NCBI GenBank assembly: GCA_020744425.1
Contig: JAGMUV010000011.1
Coordinates: 744,001-808,000, forward strand
DNA length: 64,000 nt
DNA from: Dactylonectria macrodidyma
Taxonomy: Eukaryota > Ascomycota > Sordariomycetes > Hypocreales > Nectriaceae
Direction: 5' to 3'
Shown here: positions 32,301-45,075 of the stretch, piece by piece
Layout of the letters: every line of letters starts with the position of its first letter
Position numbering within the stretch: position 1 is the first letter of the stretch
Made by a program: the position numbers and the translations under genes
The notes under the pieces: model-generated
The model's input: the letters and a program-made list of their open reading frames with translations, nothing else
Told to the model about the DNA's origin: nothing
Database searches by the model: none

Positions 32301-33691
32301 GGTTGATGATAATAGTTGTGATCCGGGCCAACTCCCACCGTGATCCCGCTTATATTGCACTCGGGAGTGGTAATATTGGCAACAAAGAACGAGCCGAGGA
32401 CACTGTACCATGGCATGCTTGTCTGCGTTCCATTGGTGATGGGGAGGACCTCGCAGTCGAGGTCAATTTTCATGCCCTCTGTCGTCACGGTGTAGTTGAG
32501 ATCGCTGTCGGTATGGTCTGGGAGTTGAAATAGCGGCAGTAGCGTGTCCTCGGACGTTCCAGTAGGGTAGTCAAGCCCCTGGAAGTGAATGCCATAGTAA
32601 AGTTGGGATGCCGCGGGGCCGATCTTGAGTCCCTGATCATTTTCTGGGTCGTCAATCTTAAACTGGCCCTTAACACTGAAGTCGTTGCTTTCTTTGGTGA
32701 CTTGAGTAGACTCTAGGATTAGCAAGCCTGTGGAGAAGATGGTCTAGGTTTGTTAGCGTTAGTCCTTGCGCTGAGAAGGATTGCTGGAATGCTGGAACCT
32801 ACGGTGCCTAGAATCAACAAGTGTCCCACAGTCGACATGACAACAGCCCAGTGGCGATTCTTGATAGCAGCCCAGAGGGCCGTTGGTAGAATTGGAGAGA
32901 TATAGTCCAGGAGCAGCGTCTTGGAGACGGGAGCCGGGCCTTGCTGGAGTTCTTTCCAGGGCATGAGTATCTTGTTCTGGTGGTCGACTTGCTTCCAGAG
33001 GGCACCAACCACAACAAGCACTGTGAGGGTTAGGACATGGTTGACCCGAACACGCCGTGACGGGACTACACTCACATGCTGTTGGACCGTACTTCCATCC
33101 ATAATGATTGGCTTCTTTTTGAGCACTGATGCCATTGTGCTCGAGCGAGAAATGATACAATAGGCCCGTAGCCAACGCCATGGATGCGAACCAAGCAGCA
33201 AACATTACGAGGACGGATTTAGTCAACCAAAATGGCGTCCACATGTGCTCCTTTGCGCCCTCCGGCCATCCTGGTGGTGGTGGCGGATACGAGGTTGGGT
33301 GCTGCATATCCCCAACTAAGGCGGTGGTACTGTTGGATCCCCAATTCTGCTGAGACGGGGAAGGTTCCGGGACAGGCCCATTGCGAACATATTCATCACT
33401 CGCTCGTAACGGGGAAACGGGCTGTGGAGCATAGGTGCCGATATCTTGGGTGTCTACGATGAGGCCGTATCCGTGACCTCCACTGGCGGCCACGGAGACT
33501 CTGGAAACGGGCCGGACGTGCGCATGCTGATACTCGAGCTCGTGTTCCTCTTGCGCAGCTGTGGGAGCGTCGATTTGTTTAGCTGTTGGCCGTTGGGCAG
33601 TGTAGAAGAGTGGCGCACCTTGCAGGTATTGCCCCGTCTGCGAGGCCGGCGTCCGCATCGCCGACCCGAACGGATTAGAATACGCAGACAT
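29387..33691 (-). CDS. DUF3433 multi-pass membrane protein (1396 aa)
   Basis: This is a fungus-specific membrane protein of the DUF3433 family; no biochemical function is known. Exons 33691-33076, 33020-32803 and 32743-29387 are joined across 55- and 59-nt introns with CTAAC-type branch sites. The first 135 residues are hydrophilic and Pro/Gln-rich. A membrane helix follows near residue 165 and a second group at about 205-290. Two long lumenal or extracellular domains rich in NxT/NxS sequons come next. Each is followed by hydrophobic segments and a DUF3433-type motif: PREPGSIAATATML near 675, and PHNPCSIAGTATLL near the C-terminus. The duplication implies two DUF3433 units facing the same side. 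The sequons place the large loops outside. Length is typical for the family. Confidence 0.87.
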
Positions 33692-36600
33692 GGCGATAAG
33701 CGGCTTTCCTTCAGCTTGGAGTCCCCCAGGCTTTCGTGCGACGACATTCGCGGTCGTTCACGCGCATGACGGTGAAGGCATTTAGCAGGTGGGCATGGAA
33801 GCCATCTTAAGAAAAGCACAACGCGAACAAGCAAGCAAGGAGCTCTCCAAGTCCTAGAGCTTGCTCCTGCGGGATGGATTCCAAGGCTGCTAGGCTGTGA
33901 ACTGGAAAATAAGTAAATCCGGGGAGCCAGGCCAATCAGGCCAAGCCGGGTTGCCGGATGGAGTGTCTGAGCCGCCTAGTAGTGGTTTTAAGTCAGCATG
34001 GAAGGCTGTGCGATTGGTGCGTCTTCATGGGTTATTCTAGGGATTCCATGGCCTTTTCTGGGTGAAAGGGGTCTGTGCGCGGCTCCTTCGTGCTGTGCTC
34101 CATCAAAGCTGACAGGCTCAGCTGCTTCGACGGAGGTCCTAGATTCTTGACTGGGATGCATCTCGGTTTTTGATCCTAGACATCGGATTAACGCCACTAG
34201 CCTCGCGTGAAGGCGTGCACGTGTGACAATATGAACGGTCGATACTTATATTTGATGGATGGTGAGCATGGCGATTCAAGACGGGCTCACCTCTCACTCT
34301 GGATGACACTTGCCACCGAATCCTGTGAGGATTGTATTCCTGGTCTGAACGCATTTCTTTCTTTCACGTGTGACCTACCTGCAGCTGCTCCAACAGCCAA
34401 GTGCACCAGCCTGCGGCCGTTCCAACTCGGCTCAGGGGAGATTGATCTGAATTGTTAGACCCAAACCTTGGATCAGGGAGAGCCTAGACTAGATCACTGC
34501 CCTATCAGCGACCAGTACATACAGGCAAGCTGCAAGCATGGGTCTGGAATGCTCGAGGCAAACTACGAGAAAGGGACTTGAGAACACGGGACTTGAGTGA
34601 GCGTGGGTCTCAAGGGAGACAGGATCAATCGCGTGAAGGGATTCGGGGATGCACTCTTATTATGACGCAGCGGATCTTGACAGTGCCGAATTCGCCGAGG
34701 TTTCAAATGTAGCTCATCATCTCGTCTCTCAACTAACCAGCCTGTCAACTGTCAACCCGCGCTGGTTCTTCAAATACTCGATTGGTGGCAAATGATAGTT
34801 TGCCGATCTTTGATGCTCGCAAGCTCGGTACCAGGTCGTGTTCGGTGCCATCTCACAAGTGGAGCCAGAACAGAGTCGATCAACGAGGACGGATCGTCAG
34901 GAGTACAGCAGATACACGGCCAGTTTGCCGGATTCAGCGCGTGCAGACGAGATCGAGCAGTCGGTGAAGCACCTGTCGTAGGCGAGGATCACGTCCGACC
35001 TGATGAGGGAGCGACGATGCTGCCGTTGCGTGAGCTGGCCACGTTGGCTAGGTGGGTGGCTGCATAGACTTTCTTTCATCTGTGGTGTTGAGCGATTCAG
35101 TCAAAAAAAAAAAAGCCATCGCAGGATTGAGGCGCGGGCTTCCTTTTCGTCCTGTGATATCCTACACTAGGGGCGCACCAACCTGCAGACTGCCGGCGAC
35201 GTAGCCAATGGATTTCTCTCAAGTCGGGTCAGAGGGGCCACATCAAACAATGGTCCGTGTTTCGTTTTACCGTTGCATCCGTCGCAACGATTGGATCATG
35301 GGGGCTGGTTTGGGAGTGTGTGAGCTTTGACCGTCTGACGTTTGCTGGCTCCATACTGGCTCCATACTGAATACGCACTGGCTCTCGGCGTCGAGGCCCC
35401 AGGCGTCGAGGCCCCGAAACCAAAACGACGCTCCGAAACGTCGATCCAAACAGAGCATTCAGGCCATCAGACGACAACTTTGAGGCGTGAGGCGTGAGGC
35501 GTGAGGCGTGACATGCGGAGAAGACAAAGGTGAGAGACCCCCTGAACGCCTGGGCAGTCTCCTCTTTGCTCGTCATGATCTGCTCCCTCGACCCTCGCTT
35601 CATCCCCAGGGCGAGGGCAGCGGGAGGATCACCGTTCATCCAACCTCTCCCCACCCCGGTCTGTGTCAATGAATATCGGGCGCCGTCGGAAATGGCTTGG
35701 GGGTAGAACTGGGGCACTGCATGTGTTGATCGTCTGCCAGCGATCTGCAACTCTGCGGTACCCTGACAATCTGAGAAGGAGCTGAGCTCAGCGCTGCAGC
35801 CACTAGCCCTCTTCGCTTGTCTCCCTGAATACCCGCGGGCTGAGAGAGAGGGTCAATCAACACCAAAGGTCCCCAGGTCCCCCCTCCCGTTGGGCGACAC
35901 ACGATGCAGGATGCTCGTGTGACGTCAAAGGGGATCCAGCCAACCCTCTAACACGGGTATCCAGCTCTCTGGGCTTGATGCCCGGCCCCCCCCCTCCCCC
36001 TGGTCCATCTGACTGTTTGGCCGTGTGCGGACGCTTTGCGGGCTTTGCGATGGAGCCAACGACTCCTGGATGGCCACGACTCGAAGCCAAATGGGCTGCG
36101 CCGTCAGCGGGTGAGTTTCATGTCGTTTCTGCTCCCCGTCGACGGATTTGTCTATATCTGTCGGCCCCGGCCCCCGGATGCGGCCCTGACACTCGATGTG
36201 ACACACTTTAAGTCTTTCCCTTTGCGTCTGTTCTCCCTTTGAGGCCCTTCGCTTTGCCTCAGTCTACCCCAGTTCACTCGTCACTTGTCTTGTCTCGGCG
36301 CAATCCTGCCATTGTCATTCACTTCTGGCTCGTTTCCGTCCCGTTGACTGTTGTTTATCCCGTCCATCCCCTCACTCTCTATTTTCAACCTTTATTCTGT
36401 TTCTTGTTCTGTCGTGCATCCCTTCATCTCTCCCTCACCTGCTCCGCCTCATCCATCCTGCGGTCCCCTGCCCAACCTAACAGGCAAACACTTTCCATCC
36501 TTCGCTTCTTTTTGATCTTGTGGAACTCTTCTAGCAAGGATAGCTGCGCTTCCTGCTACATCGATTCATTAGGGAGTGCTTCTTCCTCTTCGACTGTCGT

Positions 36601-37190
36601 CCATTTCTCCTTCCTGTCTACACGCCGAACCCGTTTGTATACCAGCCAGAGAGAGCCGTACGGACGATACTCGCACCAAATCGTTCGACACGTTTATTAC
36701 ACGGGATCAATTCTTTCAATCTCGGCCTACCAATCTTCTACCACGTTGTCCGAGTTGCCTAGTCACAGCATCAATCTCGATCACACCGATTGCTCACTAC
36801 CGTTGCAATCTGAAAATATCTTGCAGTTCAGGTTGAACACGACGGGCTCTATTGCAAGCCCCCTTCACACCGCCTCGGCATTGCCCGTATACCGTTGATA
36901 TTGCCGGCTGGCTTCGCATTGATATCCGAGGCCGAAATCCGTGGTCCGGTGCCGTTGTCTGCGACAGATTGCGTTTCGACTTGGGCTGTTACCAGTTAAT
37001 AGTCGGAAGATATCCACCCACACGAACAGCCCATTCCAAACAGGCCAAAGGTGTCATCAATCGCTCCTTTATTCGAGCGACACTTCATCGGTCTGGTATT
37101 GGTAGTTTTCGACGTCAAACGACTGTGCTCTTCACCCCATATCATATATACATCTCCTCGCGCGACAAAGTGTAATTGCACATCGCCATT
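33692..37190. other. 3.5-kb divergent intergenic region
   Basis: No supported gene. The interval contains the DUF3433 promoter, an A12 run near 35104, a 7-bp tandem repeat (35482-35511) and, from about 36200, nearly 1 kb of CT-rich sequence that is probably the leader of the GPI-protein gene. Frames at 35229-35750 (minus) and 36239-36898 (plus) are long but have no recognisable protein content, and the latter has no ATG start. Confidence 0.5.
35482..35511. repeat. 7-bp tandem repeat, four copies
   Basis: Four perfect copies of GAGGCGT run from 35482 to 35509 with a partial fifth. Nearby are two other short direct duplications, CTGGCTCCATA twice near 35345-35370 and GGCGTCGAGGCCCC-like twice near 35387-35414. 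The cluster looks like replication slippage in non-coding DNA. Confidence 0.85.
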
Positions 37191-37910
37191 ATGCTCCCCC
37201 AAACAGCACGACGATTGCCTCGGCTTTCTCTTCTACTCCTCGCTGTCAATTATGCGTCGGCAACCCTGGTTCTGTCCAATTTTGAGGACATTTCAAAGAA
37301 ATCTGTGACAAGCAGTTGTCGTAGCGCATACAACACCCCCCTCACCAACTGCGACCCGGACGACTTCGGTAGCAACTCTTGCTCTTCAAGTTGCAAGGAT
37401 TCGATCGAAGAGGCGCAAAGTAACATTCAGAGCGAATGTGCCGACGTCACGCTCTCCTCCGGTTCGCTCCTGTCCCGTGCCCAGGAGGGCAAGCTGGTTC
37501 AGGTCATTTGCAAGAACGGCGGCGAAGAAGACGACGACGAGACCGAGACCGAGACCGCCGCCGCTACGACGCTCAGCACCAGCACCAAGTCTAATCAGAA
37601 CCAGATGATCGAGACCTCGACGATCACGAGGAAGTCATCAACGGCTGCGGTAGGCTCAGTGACGGCCACGGCGTCGGACACGAAGCAAACGACCTCGCTT
37701 GTCCTCGCTGGCGATGATCCCACTGGAAGCGTGGCATCGGCCGGCACAGGAACGTCGGCCGCCGAGTCGACCTCAACATCGAAATCGGGGGGCAGTGGTG
37801 GTGGAGATCCGTTCGCGTCCAATGACACTGGCGCCGCGGGTCGATCTGTCAGCCTAGGATATGCCTCTTTGGTAGTTTCGGCAGTTGCCTGCCTGATGGC
37901 AGTGATGTAA
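37191..37910 (+). CDS. GPI-anchored Cys- and Ser/Thr-rich cell-surface protein
   Basis: This is a predicted cell-wall or plasma-membrane surface protein of unknown role (239 residues, one exon). An N-terminal signal peptide (LPRLSLLLLAVNYASA) is followed by a compact domain with six cysteines (about residues 43-106, C-x10-C-x9-C-x3-C then two more), enough for three disulfides. An acidic stretch (GGEEDDDETETET) follows, then about 90 residues rich in Ser, Thr, Gly and Ala that would be O-mannosylated. The C-terminus is the hydrophobic GPI-attachment signal (VSLGYASLVVSAVACLMAVM) after small residues (NDTGAAG) suited to an omega site. The cysteine spacing does not match the eight-cysteine CFEM domain. 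Start is the first ATG after the leader; an upstream non-ATG extension was ignored. Confidence 0.85.
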   Translation: MLPQTARRLPRLSLLLLAVNYASATLVLSNFEDISKKSVTSSCRSAYNTPLTNCDPDDFGSNSCSSSCKDSIEEAQSNIQSECADVTLSSGSLLSRAQEGKLVQVICKNGGEEDDDETETETAAATTLSTSTKSNQNQMIETSTITRKSSTAAVGSVTATASDTKQTTSLVLAGDDPTGSVASAGTGTSAAESTSTSKSGGSGGGDPFASNDTGAAGRSVSLGYASLVVSAVACLMAVM

Positions 37911-40900
37911 AGGAACCTTAGGATCGGATTTAAAACGTTAGGATATACCAGGATAAGATTGTATTAATTTTCATGCACATAATGGCTCACTGGATTTTGT
38001 TGTTCGTTATTCACCCACACCGTGACTGGGCATGCCTCTCTAAGTCTATCCCAAAAGGATAGAAGCATTACCTCAGTTCTATATTCAGCAAGACGAAGCA
38101 AACATATTTCCTTTGACTTATATAATTTCTCGTTTTCTGTGATGTTGTATATAGCGCTGTAATTGTGCGAGCGGCTGGGCATTGGTAATGTGCCGCTATT
38201 GTCCTCACTGCAGATATTTCTCTCCTAGCCCATTCTCATTCCCTTCAGGTGCTGCAAAACCTCCATTCACTACCTGCAAATCCTGATGGAGAATTCGGCC
38301 TATCGACATAGAAGTTCCCACCCTGGGGTAGAGATGAGGTGAGTACAGAGGTGTGCTTGGTTGTTGGAGCGAGTAGGGGAGGGTGGAAAGAGGTTCACCC
38401 GACTGTGAAGCCATTCGCTCTCTTTTTACACTACTTCTCTGAGATAACCAGTAGAGATTTGCATCGTAGGTCTATAGCACGGTCTAGCTGGTTGGGTACT
38501 CTGCAACCAAAAAAAATATTGAAGTTCCTAAAACGTGACAGAGAGGTACCACTTTGCGCCGTCCATCGTCAAGCTCGATGTGCCAGAATGGCTGTCACAA
38601 GACGCGGAAATATGCATAGATTTTGTTAGGATTTATGGGGAATACAAGAGGTGTTTTCCTGCAAACGCTTCAAACACCAATGGCCGTTATGAGGCCTGCG
38701 AAATTATTATCTGATCGCGTCCTGGACCGCATCTTGGTGTCACTGCTATCTCACAAACATTGCACGTGAAAAGACATGAAAAGCGGCAACATCAGTTATA
38801 TTTTTCCTGTGTTGACACAATGCCAATTGACAGAGAAAGAACACTCCAATCAAGAGGATCCTAGAAATTTGCACCACCCGGTGCAGTTTTGCTCTTGGCA
38901 AAAGCTGGGTTTGGCCCTTGGCGCCAATTCTGCCAACGTCTGCCAATGTTGGGGTGCAGTCTCGGCATCTTGGCTACACACCAATACTGGGATATTACAG
39001 ATTTCCAAGAGATTTCCAAGAGATCTCCAAGACTTTTGAGTTGTTACATAATATCAGACAGCCACCGCGACTGTTGGACGTCAACGACCGAGGACAAAGC
39101 CTGAGGGGTCAAGGGATCGGCCTCGGACCTAACGTTGAGATGTCGAAGGGTGGTGTGTGTGCTAGTGGTTGTTGAGGGTTGGACGAGTCCCGATGGCACA
39201 TGATTTACGGTGGCTGATGATAAGACAAAGGTCTAGACCTCGGGAAAGATGGACGTCTGGGGCAGCTACACAGTGCTTACCTAGACCACGTCCCGCATTG
39301 ATCGTGGTCCAATCTCTTGGGACGCATGTTTAATTTGTTTCCTTACGTGCATTCGTGCCCAACCAGCTGACTCAAGCCTGGTGGCGTCGATAGGCTAGGG
39401 AAGACGGTCTTGGCTCTACGGGGAAGCGAGCAGTGGTGGACATTGATGAAGCAGGGAGAGACAGAGAAAGAAGCGGTAGAACGGAGGAAGGATGATATGA
39501 TGGCATAGCCGGAACTTGTCCCGAAGGAGACGATGGGATCTAAGGTTGGGGCGACAAAATAACCTTGTATTTGGGTGTGCAGGGGACAAGCGTATGGCAA
39601 GCCGATCAATGCTGCCCCAAGGAAGGTCGGGATTGGATGACGACGGGTGGAGGAGAAGGCTTTTGTGGAGGCGAATTGCTGCCAGCGGCATACGATAGCG
39701 TCAGCGCGATGGGTGCCGACGACGATGGATCTGGATAATGATGGACAGTGAGGAGGAGAGGAGGCAAGGGGCGACATGGGTGCGCAGTGTGGCTGTGTGA
39801 ACTTGACGTCGGTATGCATTTCGGGTCGAGATCATGTTGGGGACAGACGATGGCGGCCGTGATGCTCTCACAAAGCGCAATGTCACGATATATGAAAAGA
39901 TGGCTTTATTACTTGGATGCGCCTTCGCATTCTTGTCTGGGCATATACATACCACGTGCACGCCTCCCCTGGGGCAGGGGAACCTATCAACAGACAGCTG
40001 AACGCGAAAGCGAGGGAAGAGAAGAAGAAGAAAAAAACTCGTTTCCAGCCCTCGGGACGCCGGCGATGTTGGCACAGAACGCCAAGCAGCCAAGAAGCCA
40101 AGCATTGAAGAGATTGGTTGAGGGCTTCAGGTCGCAATCACAAGATGGGAAAACTTGTGGAGGGGCTCGTCTGTTACGCACCATCACTTAAGCAGGGCCC
40201 CGGGGTCCCATCCAGCCAGCCAAGGCCAAGGCCAAGGGTGAGCCAAAGCTATTAGTTTTGCGTTGCGTACGTATCAATGGCGGCGCCGCCCGCGAGAACT
40301 ATCAGGCCTGTAGGTAGAGTGGGTGGGTGGTACTTCTCAGCGCACGCAAGCCTTTGTACCGCGGTGGAGAGGAGGCGATACCTGGGTTGTTGTTGGTGAT
40401 GGTGCTGCTTTAACGCACCGCTTTTACAAGTTCATCCCACTCGACACAACGGGCCATTATTGGGTGTTGAAGAACCGCCTGCTTTTGCGTGCCGTCCTCG
40501 TGGGATTCTACAATGGTGCTTTGGTGCCGTTGGGAGCGAAGTCTGATGTATTTCCTCCTTATCCCATCCCTCCTTGCTTTTTATGATCCTGGATGCCCGA
40601 GCATGGTTGAGGAGTCAATGGTGCCTTTCTCTTTGAGCCGGGGCCACGGGCTTGGTTGGCCTCATCCCGGGTGCCATGCTACGCCTAGGCATGTAATTGC
40701 TTCGCTCGGGGGCTGACGGTTTCACTCGCGTGGGCGGCAGATTGGCTCTGGACCGATCTTATGTGAGCTAGAACGGAGGGAGGGGTGAGACGTTGAGATG
40801 AGATCTGAGATTTGAAAGAAGGATGGACCCGCGAGACAAGACGTTGGGAGGTCGATCTGATTGTTCTGGGGCTATGTTGTGTCTCCCGCGCCCGGACATC

Positions 40901-41962
40901 ACACATCATCATACAGGTTTGTCATTGACGATGGGGGGTTTCCTTTCTGTACGAGGGCATCCCCACGCAATTTGGCCAAGCAATGCAACTTCATCCCCAC
41001 GCTCTGATGCATATCTCCTCGACCTTTTGCCCCTATCACAGCTGCAAACCCTTTGCGGTGGTCATCCAGGCCGCTGTGGCGTCCACGGGTACATAATACA
41101 AGGAAGAATACTGCGTAGTATGGGTTTTCCTTGGAGTGAACGGAGGCTAAAAGCAGCGCTACAACTGTGGCCCCGCGAGGCCCCCACTTAGGTCCCTTGG
41201 CAGCGTCCGCCTCCGCCAGGGGTCCTTGCAACTTGGTACTCCCCCTGCTAACTGCTGGGCTTTTGGCCCGGCGATAGCGAGCTTGCAAAGGGCTGCTCGT
41301 CAAGTCTCAACGAGGTTTAAATCAACCCGGGGCGCCCTCCGCGTCCCGCTCGCGAATTCCGGCTTTCCTTTCCCCATTCTCTGATTCTTCCTCGTGCTTG
41401 CCCTTGCTTTGGGAGAAAACAAGAGAGTTTTTGTTCCCATCGCTGCGATCGCCTTCCAAGCCGAAGAACCCAAAGTCCTTCCCACCCTGGGGGCCAAGAC
41501 GGGAAAGCCCGCTGTTTTTACGTCGTTTTTTTTTTTTACCTTTGCCTTTCTTATCGGCCAAGAACGTTGTGGCGCCCATAGCGTCTCCTTCCGTTTTCTG
41601 CGGTCCCCCCGAACTGGCAACTCTGCCCTGTGACGACATTGGTCGCGGCCTGTGTCATTTTTCCACCTTGACTTTTGGGCTTCTTGACCCTTCAGACTCG
41701 CGACCTTCAACACCACCGCCACTTTCGTTCGCTCGGCCGTTCGCTTCTCCCCGGGATTCCTGGATGGTTCGCTAGTCCGGCCTGCCTCGGCGCAACTTCA
41801 ATTGACCGGCGCCGACTCCGACGCCGCCGTCACCCCGCGACCACCGGGTCCGAGATCGCCCCCACGGCTTGCGACGCCGACCCTACGAACGCCCGATACT
41901 ACAGCATCACCCATCGAACACCCTCCGGCGTACGATCACGGTCCTGATCGCAACCCCTCAAG
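37911..41962. other. 4-kb intergenic region
   Basis: No supported gene. It contains the 3' flank of the GPI-protein gene, an 11-bp direct repeat near 39000-39035 (ATTTCCAAGAG), and a long GC-rich, partly pyrimidine-rich approach to the antiporter start (about 41300-41962), probably its leader. A minus-strand frame (39819-39343) has an unrecognised Ser/Pro-rich translation and was not called. Confidence 0.5.
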
Positions 41963-44903
41963 ATGGCGTGGGCTCACCTCGACGTCACCAAGCCGCACTT
42001 GGTGTACATCATCCTCGGCGGCTTCACCTCGCTGTTCATGCTGTGCTCCTCCGTCATCAAGGAGCGCATGTACATTGGTGAAGCCACCGTCGCGACTCTT
42101 GTCGGCGTCATCTTCGGCCCTCATGCCGCCAACCTGATCAACCCCAACGAGTGGGGGAGCACTGACATCATCACCGTCGAGTTCTCCCGTATCGTCCTCG
42201 TCGTCCAGTGTTTCGCCGTCGGTGTCGAGTTGCCCAAGTTCTACATGGAGAGGCATTGGCGGTCCGTCGTCTACCTGCTCATCCCCGTCATGACCTTTGG
42301 CTGGCTGATTGTCAGTCTCTTCATCTGGTGGATGGTTGAACCCTTGAGCTGGCTCGAGAGTCTCGTTGTTGCCGCCTGCGTCACCGCTACCGACCCCGTT
42401 CTGGCTTCATCTGTCGTTGGAAAGGGTAAGTTTGCCAAGCGTGTGCCGAAGCATCTTAGAGACCTGTTGTCCGCCGAGTCTGGCTGCAACGACGGCATGG
42501 CCTTTCCCTTCATCTACCTCTCCCTCTATCTTATCCAGTACAACCGCAATGCTGAGGATGTCAGCTTTCATTTTGTCGTCTATGTCATTCTCTACGAGTG
42601 TATCTTTGGCGCCATATACGGCTTCATGGTAGGCTACATTGCCCGCCATAGCATCAAGTTCGCAGAAAAGCGCGATCTCATCGATCGTGAGAGTTTCCTC
42701 GTCTTCTACTTCGTCATTGCTCTGTTCTGTGCTGGTTCTGGCAGTATTCTGGGTTTGGACGATCTGTTGGTGGGTTTCGCCGCTGGTGTTGGTTTCTCAA
42801 ACGACGGTTGGTTTGGCGAAAAGACCGAAGAGTCTCACGTCTCCAATGTCATTGATTTGTTGCTGAACTTGGCGTACTTTGTCTACTTCGGTACCATCAT
42901 TCCTTGGGAGCAGTTCAACAACAACGTCCTGGGGCTCCAAGCTTGGCGATTAGTGGTCATTGCCGTCTTTGTCATTTTCTTCCGCCGCATTCCCATCATG
43001 ATGGCATTGAAACCGCTGATACCGGATATTAAAACCTGGCGAGAGGCGCTGTTTGCAGGTCATTTTGGCCCCATTGGTGTTGGTGCCATCTTCGTCGCCA
43101 TGCTTGCGCGAGCTGAATTGGAACATCACGAGCCAGTCCCGATGGCGGAGTTGCCGGATTCGACCGTCGAACACTACACGTTGATTTACCTGGTGTGGCC
43201 CATCACCGCGTTCCTGGTTGTCACGTCTATTCTCGTTCATGGTTCCTCGATCGCCGTCTTCACCCTCGGCAAACGCATCAATACTTTGACATTGACCATG
43301 TCTTACACAGCTGCTCCCGAGGATGGCCCCTCTTGGATGAACAGACTTCCCAGAATCACTTCGCAGTCTCGTTCACAAGCCAGAATGTCCGAGACCTCAT
43401 TCGAGGAATACAAGAACCCGGCGTATCCCCCTGGTACTCTGCTGCGCCCACAGCGAGACGACGATGACAAGGCCTCGGGCAGCCGACCATCCTCAATCAT
43501 GGCACGGAAGCGAAAGAGCAAGAAGTGGGACTCTGGAATTGGTCCCGGTGGCCCCGTTCATCAGTCTGCCATCTTCCCACAACGTCAAGCCGCAACCGAT
43601 ATCACGCCGTCCGCCGAAATTAGCGAGAAGGAAGTCTCACCGTCGCGCGATAATACCGATTCGACGCTGGCTCCTCAAGATAGTTTCAAGTCCAAGGACC
43701 CCGAGAAGGTAGAAGATGAGTCAGAAGATACCCCAAGCGGTAGCAGCGGCCGGGTAACACCCAGACGCATTGAGGTTTACGACGAAGGCGACAACATGAT
43801 CTTTGAGACGGAGGACGGCGAGGTTATCGACGTTCAACCGGTACCCCGGCCTAGCCGCGAGGAGCTACCACCTCCGACGACAGCTAACATGCCAAGGGCC
43901 GACGCTGAAAAGTTCTGGTCGATTGGTGGTTTCCGCAGGAAGATGAGTGAGGTGTACTCGGGCGAGATGGAGAAGCGCAAAGACAAGAGCAAGTCTGATC
44001 GAAAGCACGAGCCGGCACGAGCCTATCAGTTCGGTAACACGGTACGTACTCCTGGTTCTTGGGTTTACAGCTGAGGCTAACACGCGATAGATCATTGTCG
44101 AAGATGAAGATGGTGAGGTTGTTAAGACCTACGAGCTGCCTACGCACAAGAATGAGAATGGTGAAGGTGTCAGCGGTGGCAGCGACCTCCTGGGTACTAG
44201 CCTGAAGTACATGGGACTGGGAAGCTTGGCCCGTCCTGTTGCTGAGAAAGCCCCTGAGGTGATTGCCGAAGAGGCAGAAGCAAGTGGTACTGCCCCTGTT
44301 AGGCCTTCGAGGGCGGCAAGGCGGCAGAGTGTCGCTCAAGAGCAGGCTGTGGATGACAGGAACATTCGATTCACCATTGGCGGTGTCAACCAACGCATGA
44401 CGAAGGAGGACTTTATCCGCGAGGTGCAAAAGCTCAATGCCAAGACACGAAAGGAAGTCGTCGATCAGTCAACGGCCTCGATGACGGTCAAGCGGATTGC
44501 CACACAAGAACCGCCTGCTGCCCACAGCCCTACGTCCAAGATCACCAAGGAGCCCGAGACTGCCTGGGTTGGTCGATCGATACAACGCCCGACTACCGGA
44601 CGCAGCTCCGAGTCTATTTCCCCCACCCGCAGCCCCAAGGCGAAGGCCTCGGAGGAGCCCGCTGAGACGGCCGTGGAGCGCAAGCGCCGGCTTGCAGCTC
44701 TAGCAGGTCGGGCCGGTGGAGAGGTGGGCGGCGAGACACCTGCAGAGCGAAAGCGTCGCGAGGCTGCTCTCGGTATGGGTGAGGAGAGCGACGATGACAG
44801 CGACGACGAGGGCGATGAGCGAGTGCCACCGACACGAAGGGGTATCACATTTGCAGAGTCGACACGGCCAGGCAAGGCATCCAAGGGAAAGGCGACAAGG
44901 TAG
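41963..44903 (+). CDS. nha1: Plasma-membrane Na+,K+/H+ antiporter (Nha1/Sod2 type)
   Basis: This exchanges cytosolic Na+ or K+ for external protons and so supports salt tolerance and pH and potassium balance. Two exons, 41963-44041 and 44091-44903, are joined across a 49-nt intron, giving 963 residues. The N-terminal 430 residues form the transporter with about 12 hydrophobic segments. VTATDPVLASSVVGKG carries Asp144 and AESGCNDGMAFP carries Asp177 within the conserved ion-binding region of fungal CPA1 antiporters. The C-terminal 530 residues are hydrophilic, acidic and Ser-rich, as in Nha1, where the tail serves regulation. Charged patches there include an acidic run near the end (EESDDDSDDEGDE). 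The intron sits in the tail, so an unspliced mRNA would give a shorter 703-residue protein that still contains the whole membrane domain. Confidence 0.94.
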
Positions 44904-45075
44904 AGAGCCACGTATGAGCCAAGTAGAGACGAACCGCATCGCTTGCATTTGCATCGTATATAGAGTAGAGGAAGGATCTTCCGCACGACAGCCACGCATC
45001 TAGGACATAATTAGCCTCATAATGGCACACGATTTATCTCTTTCCGCTTGTTCTCAATCCCACGCTGCCACAGTC

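Noticed and set aside
35229..35750. 173-codon minus-strand frame
   Set aside because: The translation has no recognisable domain and spans short tandem duplications; codon use is not clearly coding.
36239..36898. 219-codon plus-strand frame upstream of the GPI-protein gene
   Set aside because: It has no ATG at the start and a Ser/Leu/Thr-rich low-complexity translation expected from a CT-rich leader.
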